A stretch of DNA of 64,000 nucleotides. Origin: Pseudomonas oryzihabitans. Its GTDB lineage: Bacteria > Pseudomonadota > Gammaproteobacteria > Pseudomonadales > Pseudomonadaceae. The translations under genes were made by a program, and so were the position numbers. The stretch is from contig NZ_CP102428.1 of assembly GCF_024652905.1 (NCBI RefSeq), positions 198,501-262,500 of the forward strand. Reading direction: 5' to 3'. Each line of letters begins with the position of its first letter. Positions within the stretch are counted from its first letter, which is position 1. The notes beneath the pieces are model-generated. The model was given only the letters and a program-made list of their open reading frames with translations. It was not told where the DNA came from and ran no database searches. Positions 26,651 to 36,341 of this stretch are shown here, piece after piece.

Positions 26651-29600
26651 TCAGGCCTTCGCCCGCGATTCTTCCAGCAGCCGCTCGATCTCCCCATGCA
26701 ACCGCTCGGTCGCCCCGGCGCGGTCGATCCACCATTCGGTGGACCAGACGCGCAGCAGCGTCCAGCCGAGACCCTGGAGGATGGCGCTGCGGGTCTTGTC
26801 GCGGTCGCGGGCGGTGGCGGCACTGTGATAGGTGGCGCCGTCGCATTCGATGCCGACGAGGTAGTCCCCCGGGCGGTCGGGATGGACGATGCCCAGGTCG
26901 ATGCGGAAGCGCGAGACGCCGATCTGCGGCACCACCCGCCAGCCCTTGGCCTGCAGCGCCTGGGCCACGGCTTCCTCGAAGGGCGAGTCGTGTCCACCCA
27001 GCGAACCCTTGACCGCGGCCGCCAGGGCCTGGGGACCGCGCTGGGCGAATTCCAGGAACAGCTTGAGATCGCGCACCGCGCGGGCATTGGTGCGATTGAG
27101 GTCGATCAGCCCCGGATCGAAGGAGGAGAACACCAGCATCTCCCGGCGCGCCCGGGTTACGGCCACGTTGAGGCGCCGCCAGCCACCGTCCTTGTTCAGC
27201 GGACCGAAATTCATCGACATCGTATTGGCGCCCGGCTCGGTGGGACCGAAGCCGATGCCGAGCATGATCAGGTCGCGCTCGTCGCCCTGGACCGTTTCCA
27301 GGTTCTTGACCACCACCGGCTCGGCCAGGTCCTCGGCGAAGTGCGCCTCGATCTCCGGGTGCTGCTGGCGCGCGCGGTCGAGCAGGTCGGTGACCAGCCG
27401 CTGCTGTTCGCTGTTGAGGGTGATGATGCCCAGGCTCAGCCCGGCGAAGGCCGGATCGAGCAGGCGCTTGACCGCCTCGGCGACCATGGCCTGGGCCTCA
27501 ATGGCATTGTGGCGGCCCTTGCCCTTGGCGTAGACGCCGTCGACCCGCCGCCATTCCACCGCGCTCGGACGGATCTCCGGGGCGGGGAAGGTGATGAGCT
27601 TGCCGTCGTAGTAGTGGTGGTTGGAAAAGGCGATCAGGCTCTCATGGCGACTGCGGTAGTGCCAGTTGAGGCTGTGGCTGTAGATGCCGGCGCCCAGGCA
27701 TTCGTCAAGGATGCTTTCCAGGTCCTCCGCGGTGTCGTCCTCGCCGGCGGCGCGGTCGAAGAAGCGGGTCGGCGGCATCTGCCGGGGGTCGCCGGCGATC
27801 ACCACCTGCACGCCGCGGGCAATGGCACCCACCGCATCCCAGGGGGCGATCTGCGAGGCTTCGTCGAAGATCACCAGGTCGAACAGGCCGCCGTCCGGGG
27901 GCAGGTACTGGGCGATGGACAGCGGACTCATCAGCATGCAGGGCGCCAGTCGCGCCAGGGCGTCGCCCATTTCCAGGGCCAGCTGACGCAGCGGTCGGTG
28001 CCGACGCTGCTTCTGCAACTCGTGCTTGAGCACGGCGAAGCCGCCACCCTGGCGCGCCGCATCGTTCTTCGGTGGCAGGCCGTGGCAGAGAAGGGCGCGG
28101 ATATGGCGCACGGCAAGGGTCTGCAGACGGTCGTCCAACCGGCGATAGGCCTGGATGTCGCTCTCGTGCTCGGCCGGGACGAAATCGCGCAGCAGCGGCT
28201 CGGCGTCCAGGGCGGTGGCGGCGAACCAGCGGGCATAGGCGGTCTCGAACAGGGTCGGGAGATCGTCGGCCGCGGCGGTCGTGGCGCGGGCGATCAGGGG
28301 TGCCAGGCCGAGGGCGTCGGCTTCTTCGCGGACGCGTTGCCAGTCACACCAGGCCTTGAGTCGACCGGGCTGCCGCAGCAGCGCGGCGGCGGTGCGTACC
28401 AGCTCGGCGGCGGCGGTATCACCGGCCAGTCCCGCCTGCGCGGCGAATGCCTGGCGAGCGGCTTCGGCTGCATCCAGGGCCTCGGCGAAGGCACTGCTGG
28501 CCGGGGCCAGGGTGGTGTCCACCGGCTGATCCTCGGGATGCTGCAACCGCCGCGCTGCCGCCTGGCGTAGGGCCAGCAGCTGCTCGGGCGTTTCCGCCAG
28601 GGTTGGCAGCGCCGTGCTCAGCCTTTCCGCCAAGGCGCGTCGGGCGAGCAGGGCGTCGAGGTCGCTGGTGACGCCCTGCCAGCCGGCGATACCGGCAAGG
28701 GTGGGCGCCAGATCGTCCAGCTCGGTGAGCAGGGTGCGCTGGCGGCGCAGGCGCGGCAGGTCGGCGGCGACATCGGGTTGGCCCTGGGTTTCGCCCTGGC
28801 GGGCGAGGTCCTGGGTGACCTGTCGCTGGGCGCGGCTGGCGAAGATCCAGAAGCGTCGAGCGGCGGCATCCCAGGCGGTTTCCAGCTGGGTCAGGGCGAC
28901 GCGGCGACAGGCTTCGGCGGCATAGGGCACCGACAGCTCGCGCTCCAGCGCCTGGTAGTCCCGCAGCAACTCCAGGGCGCGCCCCAGCTGGCGCTGACGC
29001 TCGGCAGCGCCAGGGCCGAAGGCGAAGGCCAGATCCTGGCCGGCGGCGCTCCGCAGCAGCTCGGCGAATTCCAGCAGGCGACGGGGCGCCACCTGGTCCG
29101 CCAGTGGCAGACCGAGGACATCGCGCAGGCGTTGCCGCGCCTGCTGCAAGGCGTGTTGGGTGTCGCGCAGCCGTTCGGCAGCGGTAACCAAGGCATCCTG
29201 CCAGGCGTTGGACCAGGGATGGGCCGGCAAGAGGGCGAAATCCGCCGCCAGGCTGCGCCCGGTCTCGGCATGCAGGGCCAGGCGGCGTACCGCGGTGCGT
29301 AGTTCGGCCAGGGCCTCGGCGTCGTGGGCATCGGCCTGGGACCATGCCAGGCGTGGAGTATCGGGAGCAGCGTCGCGCAGGACGCGGCCAATGCTCTGCT
29401 GCAGGGTCAGGCCATTGGGCCAGCGGCGGTGCAGGCGCTCCACCACGGCGTTGAGACGATCCCGCAGGCGCTCCACCTCGGCGGCCTCGGCCAGCCATTC
29501 CTCTTCGTCGAGGCCGTCGCGGGTATCCCAGGCGCGCTCCAGCTGCTTGAGCACCTCGGCCTTGGAGGCCTTGCTCGAATGCAGCTCCAGGCAGAATTCG

Positions 29601-31783
29601 CCAAGCCCCTGGGCCTCCAGGCGGCGATACACCACGTCCAGGGCCGCGCGCTTCTCGGCGACGAACAGCACCCGCCGGCCAAGCGCCAGGTTGTGGGCGA
29701 TCATGTTGGCGATGGTCTGGGACTTGCCGGTGCCGGGCGGGCCGTCGAGGACGAAATCCTGGCCACCGGCCGAGGCCAGCACCGCCGCCAGTTGCGAGGA
29801 ATCCGCCGGCAGCGGGGTGAAGAGTTCGGCCGGGGTTACCTGGCGATCCAGCTCGCGTTCGCGGGGAAAGCTGCCGCCGCTCAGGTAGGCGCCAGATTCG
29901 GTGGTGCGCTCCAGCAGGTGCCGCACCAGCGGGCTTTCCATCAGCTGGTCGCTGCGCTCGGTGAGGTCCTTCCACATCAGGTACTTGGCAAAGGAAAACT
30001 GGCCGAGCAGCAGCTCGCTGCTGACCTCGAAGCCGGGCAGGTCGCGTACCGCGCGGCGGACCTTGGTCCAGATCCCGTCCACGTCGATGCCGTTGCCATC
30101 GCCGGGCAGCGGGCCGTCGAGCCCGGGGATGTCCAGGTCGAAATCGTGGCGCAGCAGTTCCAGCAGGGTGAGGTTGAAGCGCGGCTCGTCCTCGAACAGG
30201 TGCAGGGTGATGCCGCTGGCGGCGCTCTGCCGTTCCAGGCGCACCGGCAGCAGGATCAGCGGCGCACGGTAGTGCTTGGGATCGTCGGCGGCCTTTTTCC
30301 AGCGCAGGAAACCCAGCGCCAGGTAGAGGGTATTGGCGCCGCCCTCGTCGAGATCGCTGCGGGCGCGCCGATAGAGTTCCACCAGCGCCGCGTCCAGCTT
30401 GGTCGCATCCAGGGGGGCGACCACCTCGCCACGGGCCAGGGCGCCGCGGGCGTATTCGTCTTCGAGATTCTCGTGCTCGCGGGCCTCGTGCAGCACCGCG
30501 TCGCGCCCGCTCACCGCCAGGTCCGGCAACGGCACCAGGCGCAGCGCCCGGCCCTCGGCCAGACGATCTTCCAGCGCCGCCGGCTCGGGGCAGAGCAGGG
30601 GTACGCTGCGGGCGTTTTCCGGCACGTGCAGCAGGCGATTGCGGGTGGTGAGGTCGAGCAGCTTGCGTTGCCAGAGCGCCAGGCGACCGACCGGGGTGGT
30701 GGGCGCGGCCTCGACGTCCACGTCGAAGGCTGGCAGCGGCGGGGCCTCTTCCAGGGCTTCGCCCGGCAGCAGCAGGCCGTCCAGGGGGGAGGCGAGCTGT
30801 CCGGGCACCGCCAGCGGGCGGATGCGCTGCAGACGGGCACGGCGGACGTCCAGGGCCAGTACGAAGGTCTCGTCGTCCAGCTGCCGCTCGGCCAGTTGCA
30901 CCGCCTGGCTGAAGGACGGCGGCGGGGAAGCGGTGGCCTGGGTGGTCTCGAACACCAGCAGGTCCTTGAGCGCCACCCGCTTGCGTACCGGCTCGGCGTC
31001 GTCGGTAAGCAGCTGGGCGAATTCCTGGGGCTGCAGCCAGACGCCGGCGAAGGCATGGCCGCGGGTAATGACCAGCAGCGGATTGAGGCCGGCCTGTTCC
31101 AGCGCCGCGCAGGCGAGCAGCGCGAGATCCAGGCAGGTGGCCAGGCCACCGTCGAGGATGGCGCCGGGCGTGCGGATCTTCTGGCCCTGGCGCTCGAAGC
31201 TGGCCGGCGGCACCGCGTAGGTCAGCTGCAGGCCGCACAGGGCCGACCAGAGCGCCGAACCGAGCTCCCAGACCCGGCGGCGCGACTCCCCCTCGTAACC
31301 ATCCAGCGCCGTGGACTTGCCGGCGCGGCGCAGGACCTCGGCGGCTGCCCCCAGCAGGCGATCCACCGCCGGGTCGTTGGGCATGACGAAGGCCGCCGCC
31401 AGCTCGGGCATGCTGTCCACGCCGCCCCACTGGTTGCGGGCCAGCAGCTCGACCGGATAGCGCCGCGTCTGCAGGATCTCGTCACCCTGGCGCACCGTGA
31501 AAGTCAGCTGGGCGACCAGGCTTTCCTGGAGGCTGCCGAGCAGGGCGGCGTCGAATTCGAGGTCGCGATCATCGAGATAGAGGGTGCCCTGGGGATCGAG
31601 GCGCTCCAGGTGCCAGGTGCGTGGCACCACGAAAGCCGGCTCGGCGGTCACCGTGAGGCTGAGGTCAGCCAGGGGGGCCTGGCCGCTGTGGGTGAGGCGC
31701 AATTCACGCAGCACGGGCACCGCGTTCTGGTGCGCCGCGAAGCCGATCTTGCCGGCCAGCACCAGTTCGACATCCACGCTCAT
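26651..31783 (-). CDS. DUF4011 - SF1 helicase - Vsr-like nuclease; Hhe-type defence candidate
   Basis: 1710 residues. An N-terminal region and a DUF4011 segment (about 370-620, with LALWQRKLLDLTTRNRLLH) lead into a superfamily 1 helicase: Walker A DGPPGTGKSQT (near 678), Walker B VIFDEASQ, motif III AGDPRQMPP, YRSRHESL, TVQGDERDLI and NVAVTRARREM. The last 110 residues are a Vsr/DUF559-type PD-(D/E)xK nuclease (FEEAVAQAL, FRIDLG, GIECDGATYH, LRVWSTEWW). This single-gene layout matches Hhe, a defence system I recall from large defence-gene screens. Composition is high-GC like the host, so it is not a recent arrival. It stands alone between the repeat array and a two-component system. Confidence 0.88.
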   Translation of the reverse strand: MSVDVELVLAGKIGFAAHQNAVPVLRELRLTHSGQAPLADLSLTVTAEPAFVVPRTWHLERLDPQGTLYLDDRDLEFDAALLGSLQESLVAQLTFTVRQGDEILQTRRYPVELLARNQWGGVDSMPELAAAFVMPNDPAVDRLLGAAAEVLRRAGKSTALDGYEGESRRRVWELGSALWSALCGLQLTYAVPPASFERQGQKIRTPGAILDGGLATCLDLALLACAALEQAGLNPLLVITRGHAFAGVWLQPQEFAQLLTDDAEPVRKRVALKDLLVFETTQATASPPPSFSQAVQLAERQLDDETFVLALDVRRARLQRIRPLAVPGQLASPLDGLLLPGEALEEAPPLPAFDVDVEAAPTTPVGRLALWQRKLLDLTTRNRLLHVPENARSVPLLCPEPAALEDRLAEGRALRLVPLPDLAVSGRDAVLHEAREHENLEDEYARGALARGEVVAPLDATKLDAALVELYRRARSDLDEGGANTLYLALGFLRWKKAADDPKHYRAPLILLPVRLERQSAASGITLHLFEDEPRFNLTLLELLRHDFDLDIPGLDGPLPGDGNGIDVDGIWTKVRRAVRDLPGFEVSSELLLGQFSFAKYLMWKDLTERSDQLMESPLVRHLLERTTESGAYLSGGSFPRERELDRQVTPAELFTPLPADSSQLAAVLASAGGQDFVLDGPPGTGKSQTIANMIAHNLALGRRVLFVAEKRAALDVVYRRLEAQGLGEFCLELHSSKASKAEVLKQLERAWDTRDGLDEEEWLAEAAEVERLRDRLNAVVERLHRRWPNGLTLQQSIGRVLRDAAPDTPRLAWSQADAHDAEALAELRTAVRRLALHAETGRSLAADFALLPAHPWSNAWQDALVTAAERLRDTQHALQQARQRLRDVLGLPLADQVAPRRLLEFAELLRSAAGQDLAFAFGPGAAERQRQLGRALELLRDYQALERELSVPYAAEACRRVALTQLETAWDAAARRFWIFASRAQRQVTQDLARQGETQGQPDVAADLPRLRRQRTLLTELDDLAPTLAGIAGWQGVTSDLDALLARRALAERLSTALPTLAETPEQLLALRQAAARRLQHPEDQPVDTTLAPASSAFAEALDAAEAARQAFAAQAGLAGDTAAAELVRTAAALLRQPGRLKAWCDWQRVREEADALGLAPLIARATTAAADDLPTLFETAYARWFAATALDAEPLLRDFVPAEHESDIQAYRRLDDRLQTLAVRHIRALLCHGLPPKNDAARQGGGFAVLKHELQKQRRHRPLRQLALEMGDALARLAPCMLMSPLSIAQYLPPDGGLFDLVIFDEASQIAPWDAVGAIARGVQVVIAGDPRQMPPTRFFDRAAGEDDTAEDLESILDECLGAGIYSHSLNWHYRSRHESLIAFSNHHYYDGKLITFPAPEIRPSAVEWRRVDGVYAKGKGRHNAIEAQAMVAEAVKRLLDPAFAGLSLGIITLNSEQQRLVTDLLDRARQQHPEIEAHFAEDLAEPVVVKNLETVQGDERDLIMLGIGFGPTEPGANTMSMNFGPLNKDGGWRRLNVAVTRARREMLVFSSFDPGLIDLNRTNARAVRDLKLFLEFAQRGPQALAAAVKGSLGGHDSPFEEAVAQALQAKGWRVVPQIGVSRFRIDLGIVHPDRPGDYLVGIECDGATYHSAATARDRDKTRSAILQGLGWTLLRVWSTEWWIDRAGATERLHGEIERLLEESRAKA

Positions 31784-31923
31784 CGCCTACCACCCTTGCT
31801 TATTGCCTAAGGTAGATGAATGTACAGTAGTGGGCGGGTCGATGCAGCCCATAGCCCGCCTGGGCAAGCGGAAAAAGTCCTTTGGTGACGGGCGGTTGCG
31901 TGGTTTGAGCGGCAGGTCGCGGT

Positions 31924-33306
31924 TCAGGCGGCCGGGGTCGGGAAGACCAGGCTGAAATGGATGCCCCGCGCATCCTGCTCGACCTCGGCACGCCCACCAT
32001 GCAGACGCATGATCGCGGCGACGATGGCCAGGCCCAGACCGTTGGAATCATGGGGCTGATGACGCGAGGGATCGGCGCGATAGAAGCGATCGAATAGCCG
32101 TCGCAGGTGTTCCGGCGCCAGGGCGGGACCGGCATTGCTGACGCGGATGCGCCCGCCGTCCGCCTGCAGCTGGATCTCGCCATCCGGGTCGGCATAGCGG
32201 ATGGCATTGGCTACTAGGTTGCTCAAGGCGCGACGGAGCAGGAGCGGATCGGCGATCACCTCACCGCCGCCTGCCACGACCAGGCGCAGGCCGCGCTCGT
32301 CGGCCGGCCCTTCGAAATAGTCGGCGATGCGTGCCAGCTCTTCGTCTAGTCGCAACGGTTGCGGGGTCAGCACCGCCTGGGCGTCGTCGGCGCGGGCAAG
32401 GAAGAGGATGCTTTCCACCAGGCGCGAGATGCGCTCCAGCTCTTCCAGGTTGGACGCCAGCAGCGCCTGGTAGTCCTCGGCGCTGCGCACCTGGCGCAGG
32501 GCGACCTCGGTATGGCCCATGAGGGCATTGATCGGGGTGCGGATCTCGTGGGCGAGGTCGGCGGAAAACTGCACCAGCCGGCCATAGCCGTCGGCCAGGC
32601 GCGCCAGCATGGCGTTGTAATTTTCCACCAGCGGCTGCAACTCGCGCGGGGCATCGGCCAGCTCCAGCGGCGCGGCCAGGCGGGTCGGGGTGATGCCGCC
32701 GGCATGGCGGGCGATACGCCGCAGCGGCGCCAGGCCGCGTCGCAACAGCAGATAGCCGAGGCCGGCGGTACACAGGAAGGCCAGGGTCACCGCGCCGATC
32801 AGGCCCAGCTGGAAATCGGCCAGGGTGGTGTCTTCGTTGCGCAGCACATGGGCGGCGGTCAGTTCCACCGGGCCTTCGGGGGTGTTCACCGCGACCCGCG
32901 CCGCGCGCCAGCGGGTGCCGTCGGCCAGGGTGCCTTCCCGTATATCGGCCGGCGTCGGTCGCCGCGTCTGGGGTACCACGGCAAGATCCGGGAGGGCGAT
33001 ATTCAGCGGATTGGAGGCGATCACCGGCTTGGCACCCGGCGCGCCGATGAGAAAGACATCCTGCTCGTTGCCCAGCATGTTGGCGAACAGCTGCGGACTG
33101 CGGCCCAGGGTCTCCAGCGACAGGTCGGCGCTGAGCAGGCTGCGAAAATGCGCCAGGCGACCGAGCAGAGCGTAGTCGGCGCGCTCCAGCACCGTCCGTT
33201 CCAGGCTGTGGTAGAGAAACAGGCCGGCACCGCCCACGGCGAGCAGCGCCACCAGGGCGAATCCCAGGGTGGCGCGCAGGATCAGCGAGGGTGAGCGCGC
33301 ACTCAA
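31924..33306 (-). CDS. Heavy-metal-type sensor histidine kinase
   Basis: 460 residues. Two membrane segments (about 9-32 and 165-188) flank a periplasmic sensor part, followed by HAMP, the phosphoacceptor His253 in [11 protein letters not shown], and the ATPase region ([20 protein letters not shown]). It belongs to the CusS/IrlS group, which includes HprS. Its ATG overlaps the stop of the response regulator by four bases. Histidine- or cysteine-rich metal sites are not evident in the periplasmic part, so an oxidative signal (as for HprS) is as likely as a metal. Confidence 0.9.
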   Translation of the reverse strand: MSARSPSLILRATLGFALVALLAVGGAGLFLYHSLERTVLERADYALLGRLAHFRSLLSADLSLETLGRSPQLFANMLGNEQDVFLIGAPGAKPVIASNPLNIALPDLAVVPQTRRPTPADIREGTLADGTRWRAARVAVNTPEGPVELTAAHVLRNEDTTLADFQLGLIGAVTLAFLCTAGLGYLLLRRGLAPLRRIARHAGGITPTRLAAPLELADAPRELQPLVENYNAMLARLADGYGRLVQFSADLAHEIRTPINALMGHTEVALRQVRSAEDYQALLASNLEELERISRLVESILFLARADDAQAVLTPQPLRLDEELARIADYFEGPADERGLRLVVAGGGEVIADPLLLRRALSNLVANAIRYADPDGEIQLQADGGRIRVSNAGPALAPEHLRRLFDRFYRADPSRHQPHDSNGLGLAIVAAIMRLHGGRAEVEQDARGIHFSLVFPTPAA

Positions 33307-33974
33307 GGCCGAACCTCGCAGACGTAGCCGATACCACGCACGGTATGGATCAGCTTGACCGGGTAGGGGTTATCGACCTTGGCGCGCAGCCGCTTGATGG
33401 CCACGTCCACCACGTTGGTGTCGCTGTCGAAATTCATGTCCCAGACCTCGGCGGCGATCAGGGTGCGCGACAGCACCTCGCCTTCGCGGCGCAGCAGCAG
33501 GTGCAGCAGGGCGAATTCCTTGTTGGTCAGCACGATGAGGTCGTCGCCGCGGGTTACCCGTCGCCGCAGAAGATCCAGCTGCAGATCGGCCAGGTGGAAA
33601 TGCTCGGGCTCGCGCACCACGCCACGGCGCAACAGGGTGCGGATGCGCAGCAGCAATTCGACGAAGGAGAAGGGTTTGACCAGGTAGTCGTCGGCGCCCA
33701 GCTCCAGGCCGCGGATGCGATCCTGCAGGCCGTCGCGGGCGGTGAGAAAGAGCACCGGCACGTCGAGCTTCTTGCGCAAGACCTCCATGATCTGCCAACC
33801 GTCGATGCCGGGCAGCATGACGTCGAGGATGATCAGGTCGTAACGGCCGTCCAGGGCCAGGTGCAGGCCATCGGCGCCGTGCTGGGTCCAGTCGACCGCG
33901 TAGCCGGATTCGCCGAGACCCTTCTTCAGGTACTCGCCGGTCTTCTGGTCGTCTTCGATGAGGAGAATGTGCAT
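33303..33974 (-). CDS. OmpR-family response regulator, CusR/HprR type
   Basis: 223 residues. Receiver domain with Asp51 ([10 protein letters not shown]), Thr in FLTAR and Lys in YLVKPF; winged-helix output with [14 protein letters not shown] and VRGIGYV. It is first in the pair with the kinase (ATGA overlap). It diverges from the periplasmic protein, cytochrome b and oxidoreductase genes, which are its likely targets. Confidence 0.93.
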   Translation of the reverse strand: MHILLIEDDQKTGEYLKKGLGESGYAVDWTQHGADGLHLALDGRYDLIILDVMLPGIDGWQIMEVLRKKLDVPVLFLTARDGLQDRIRGLELGADDYLVKPFSFVELLLRIRTLLRRGVVREPEHFHLADLQLDLLRRRVTRGDDLIVLTNKEFALLHLLLRREGEVLSRTLIAAEVWDMNFDSDTNVVDVAIKRLRAKVDNPYPVKLIHTVRGIGYVCEVRP

Positions 33975-34009
33975 GACGTAATGGTAGGGCCTCCGGTCGC
34001 TTCGCTGGG

Positions 34010-34023
34010 TGACATTTTTGTCA
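34010..34023. promoter_or_regulatory. Inverted repeat, candidate response-regulator box
   Basis: TGACA-TTTT-TGTCA lies in the 120-base divergent gap between the response regulator and the operon at 34095. Dyad boxes of this size are used by CusR/HprR-type regulators. No experimental consensus from this organism is known to me. Confidence 0.5.
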
Positions 34024-34094
34024 TTCGCCGGTCATCTTGCTGACCCCCCACGCGTCGCACTGTGGCGGGGCGATTCCCTATCCCAGGAGGCTTC

Positions 34095-34706
34095 ATGCGT
34101 ACCCAGACTCTGCTCCGCGGTTCCCTTGCCCTGCTGCTCGCCAGCAGCGCCCTGCTGGCCCAGGCCGCGCCCATGCCCACCGTCAAGCCCATGCGCGGCA
34201 CCGTAGACAGCGTCCAGGGCGACACCCTGGCCTTCACCACCCGCAACGGTGCCCACCAGACGCTGATGCTGGACGACAAGACCAGCTACCGCGCCGTATC
34301 CAAGGCCAACCTGGATCGCATCGAAGCCAACAGCTTCATCGGCTCCGCCGCCACCCCTCAGCCCGATGGCACCCTCAAGGCGCTGGAGGTGACCGTGTTC
34401 GAGGCCAGCCTGCGCGGCTCCGGTGAAGGCCACTACGGCTGGGAAAACGCTGACGGCAGCACCGGCACCATGACCAACGGTACCGTGGGCGAACTCAAGA
34501 AGGCCAATGGCCGTACCCTGACCGTGCAGTACAAAGGCGGCGAGAAGCAGCTGGTAGTACCGGAAGACGTGCCCATCGCCTATGTCGAGAAGGGCGACCG
34601 CAGCCTGCTCAAGCCCGGCGCCAAGGTGGTGCTGTTCCCCGCCGAAGACGGCAAGCACGCCAAGGGCGTGGCCGTAGGTAAGGACGGTTTCACCCCGCCC
34701 ATGTAA
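34095..34706 (+). CDS. Periplasmic protein, DUF5666-like
   Basis: 203 residues with a clear signal peptide (MRTQTLLRGS, then LALLLASSALLAQA, cut before APMPT). The mature part is made of small beta repeats of the type GTVDSVQGDTLAFTTRNG and GTVGELKKANGRTLTVQYKGG, as in DUF5666 proteins of unknown role. AGGAGG precedes the ATG. First gene of a likely operon with the cytochrome b and the oxidoreductase. A hairpin (GCGGTCGCC 34715-34723, GGCGACCGC 34734-34742) lies before the next gene and may tune expression. Confidence 0.82.
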   Translation: MRTQTLLRGSLALLLASSALLAQAAPMPTVKPMRGTVDSVQGDTLAFTTRNGAHQTLMLDDKTSYRAVSKANLDRIEANSFIGSAATPQPDGTLKALEVTVFEASLRGSGEGHYGWENADGSTGTMTNGTVGELKKANGRTLTVQYKGGEKQLVVPEDVPIAYVEKGDRSLLKPGAKVVLFPAEDGKHAKGVAVGKDGFTPPM

Positions 34707-34771
34707 GACCCCCCGCGGTCGCCTGATTGGGATGGCGACCGCCTCCATCTCGCGGTGAAGAGGGACAGATC

Positions 34772-35398
34772 ATGACCACCTCGCGACGGCGTCTGGTGCA
34801 CCGCTGGCCGGTGCGCCTCACCCATTGGCTCAACGCCCTGGCAATGCCCTGCATGTTCATGAGCGGCTGGGCAATCTACAACGCCTCGCCGCTGTTCCCC
34901 TTCACCTTTCCCGCCTGGGCGACCCTTGGCGGTTGGCTGGGCGGCGCCATCGCCTGGCACCTGGCGGTCTTCTGGCTACTGCTGGCGAACGGCCTGATCT
35001 ATCTGCTCTATGGCCTGTTCAGCGGCCACTTCCGGCGGGATTTCCTGCCGCTGTCACCGCGCGCCATCGGCCGTGATTTCGCCGCGGCCGTGCGCCTGCG
35101 TCTGGGTCATCACCTCGGCACCTATAACGCCGTGCAGCGCCTGCTCTACTGGGGCGTACTGGCCCTCGGCGTGCTGGTGGTGCTCTCCGGCCTGGCGATC
35201 TGGAAACCAGTGCAATTGCAGGGGCTGGCGGCCCTGCTCGGCGGCTTCGACACCGCTCGCTACGTGCATTTCTTCGCCATGGCCGGCATCGGCGCCTTCG
35301 TCGTCGTGCACCTGGCCCTGGTCATCCTGGTCCCCCGCACCCTGCCGCCGATGATCACCGGTCGGGCGCACGAGGAGGTTAACGATGAGTCGGCGTGA
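34772..35398 (+). CDS. Cytochrome b (Ni/Fe-hydrogenase-type cytochrome b domain)
   Basis: 208 residues, four membrane helices. The histidines His10 and His18 (RLVHRWPVRLTHWLNA) and later ones in helices 2 to 4 (AWHLAVFW, YVHFFAM, VVHLAL) are candidates for haem b ligands. It would pass electrons from the quinol pool to its partner. The last 14 bases overlap the molybdenum oxidoreductase gene, whose product is the likely acceptor. The pair is analogous to MsrQ-MsrP, although this cytochrome is of the hydrogenase type. Confidence 0.88.
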   Translation: MTTSRRRLVHRWPVRLTHWLNALAMPCMFMSGWAIYNASPLFPFTFPAWATLGGWLGGAIAWHLAVFWLLLANGLIYLLYGLFSGHFRRDFLPLSPRAIGRDFAAAVRLRLGHHLGTYNAVQRLLYWGVLALGVLVVLSGLAIWKPVQLQGLAALLGGFDTARYVHFFAMAGIGAFVVVHLALVILVPRTLPPMITGRAHEEVNDESA

Positions 35399-36140
35399 AC
35401 GCCTGCGCCTGGAACCGGCGCAACAGCGGCAGGTGGAGAATCTGCAGCGACGCCTGCTGCTCAAGCAGGGCCTGACGGTGGGCGCCCTGGCCATGCTCAG
35501 CGGCTGCAACCTGCAGGACGGCGACAGCGTCGACAAGGTGCTCTGGTCCATGTCGCGCTTCAACGACCGGGTGCAGGCCTGGCTGTTCGGCCGTGAGCGC
35601 CTGGCGTCGACCTATGCCGCCAGCCAGATCACCAATCCCTTTCCCTTCAACGCCTTCTACCCCGAATACAACGTTCCGGAAGTGGACCTCAGCGATTACC
35701 GCCTGGAGGTCTCCGGCCTGGTCGCCAACAAGCAGGCCTGGACCCTGGAAGACCTGCGCCGCCTGCCGCAGCGCGCCGACATCACCCGCTTCATCTGCAT
35801 CGAAGGCTGGAGCGCCATCGGCCAGTGGGGTGGGGTGCCCCTGCGTACCTTCCTCGAACGCATCGGCGCTGACACCACGGCCAAGTACGTCGGCTTCAAG
35901 TGCGCCGACCGCTACTACTCCAGCATCGACATGGCCTCGGCGCTGCATCCTCAGACCCTGCTGGCGCTGGACTTCGGCCAGGTGGCCTTGCCGCCGGACT
36001 ACGGCTATCCGCTGCGCCTGCGGGTGCCCACCAAGCTCGGCTTCAAGAATCCCAAGCACATCCAGGCGCTGTTCGTGACCAACGACTATCCCGGCGGGTA
36101 CTGGGAGGACCAGGGCTACAACTGGTTCAGCGGGATCTAG
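35385..36140 (+). CDS. Molybdopterin-dependent oxidoreductase (sulfite oxidase fold), periplasmic
   Basis: 251 residues. The N-terminus has a twin arginine (Arg22-Arg23 in LQRRLLLKQG), a hydrophobic stretch and a lipobox LSGC with Cys41, so it looks like a Tat-exported protein, possibly a lipoprotein. The catalytic domain has the molybdenum ligand Cys138 in RFICIEGWSAIGQWGGVPL, as in MsrP/YedY and sulfite oxidases. Length is short for a sulfite oxidase and lacks the dimer domain, as in MsrP. Probable electron donor: the overlapping cytochrome b. Substrate unknown; methionine sulfoxide is a guess. Confidence 0.88.
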   Translation: MSRRERLRLEPAQQRQVENLQRRLLLKQGLTVGALAMLSGCNLQDGDSVDKVLWSMSRFNDRVQAWLFGRERLASTYAASQITNPFPFNAFYPEYNVPEVDLSDYRLEVSGLVANKQAWTLEDLRRLPQRADITRFICIEGWSAIGQWGGVPLRTFLERIGADTTAKYVGFKCADRYYSSIDMASALHPQTLLALDFGQVALPPDYGYPLRLRVPTKLGFKNPKHIQALFVTNDYPGGYWEDQGYNWFSGI

Positions 36141-36145
36141 GCGCA

Positions 36146-36265
36146 ACGTCTGCTGCGCGTCGGCCGAACTGCGTTGAAAAGACCTTCGGAATGCTCATTT
36201 ACCACTCGTAAACTGCGCTTCCTCAGGTCTTTTCGCCTTGTTTGGCTCTAGCTCGCGAGACTTTG
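36146..36265. repeat. Dispersed hairpin repeat, copy 1
   Basis: About 120 bases that match the element at 48362-48504. The shared parts are GTCTGCTGCGCGTCGGCC, a central block of about 40 bases including CTCATTTACCACTCGTAAACT, and TTTGGCTCTAGCTCGCGAG. The stem here is GAAAAGACC (36176-36184) with GGTCTTTTC (36226-36234). In the other copy these nine-base arms differ but still pair. It follows directly on the oxidoreductase stop. Confidence 0.88.
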
Positions 36266-36341
36266 CCTAAGCTTTTGATGGCGGAACCCCGGCCCGGAGG
36301 TAGAGTCGAGATACCACCATCCTCTACCGGGAGCTCCCCTC

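Noticed and set aside
26200-26828. Short frames of the type MPRSSAACWASAMEPPQ
   Set aside because: They are encoded by the 112-bp repeat units themselves and repeat with them; no ribosome site.
28419-31430. A 1003-codon minus-strand frame and an 828-codon plus-strand frame within the helicase gene
   Set aside because: Both are other frames of the 1710-residue helicase-nuclease, which has all its motifs. Long spurious frames are normal at this GC content.
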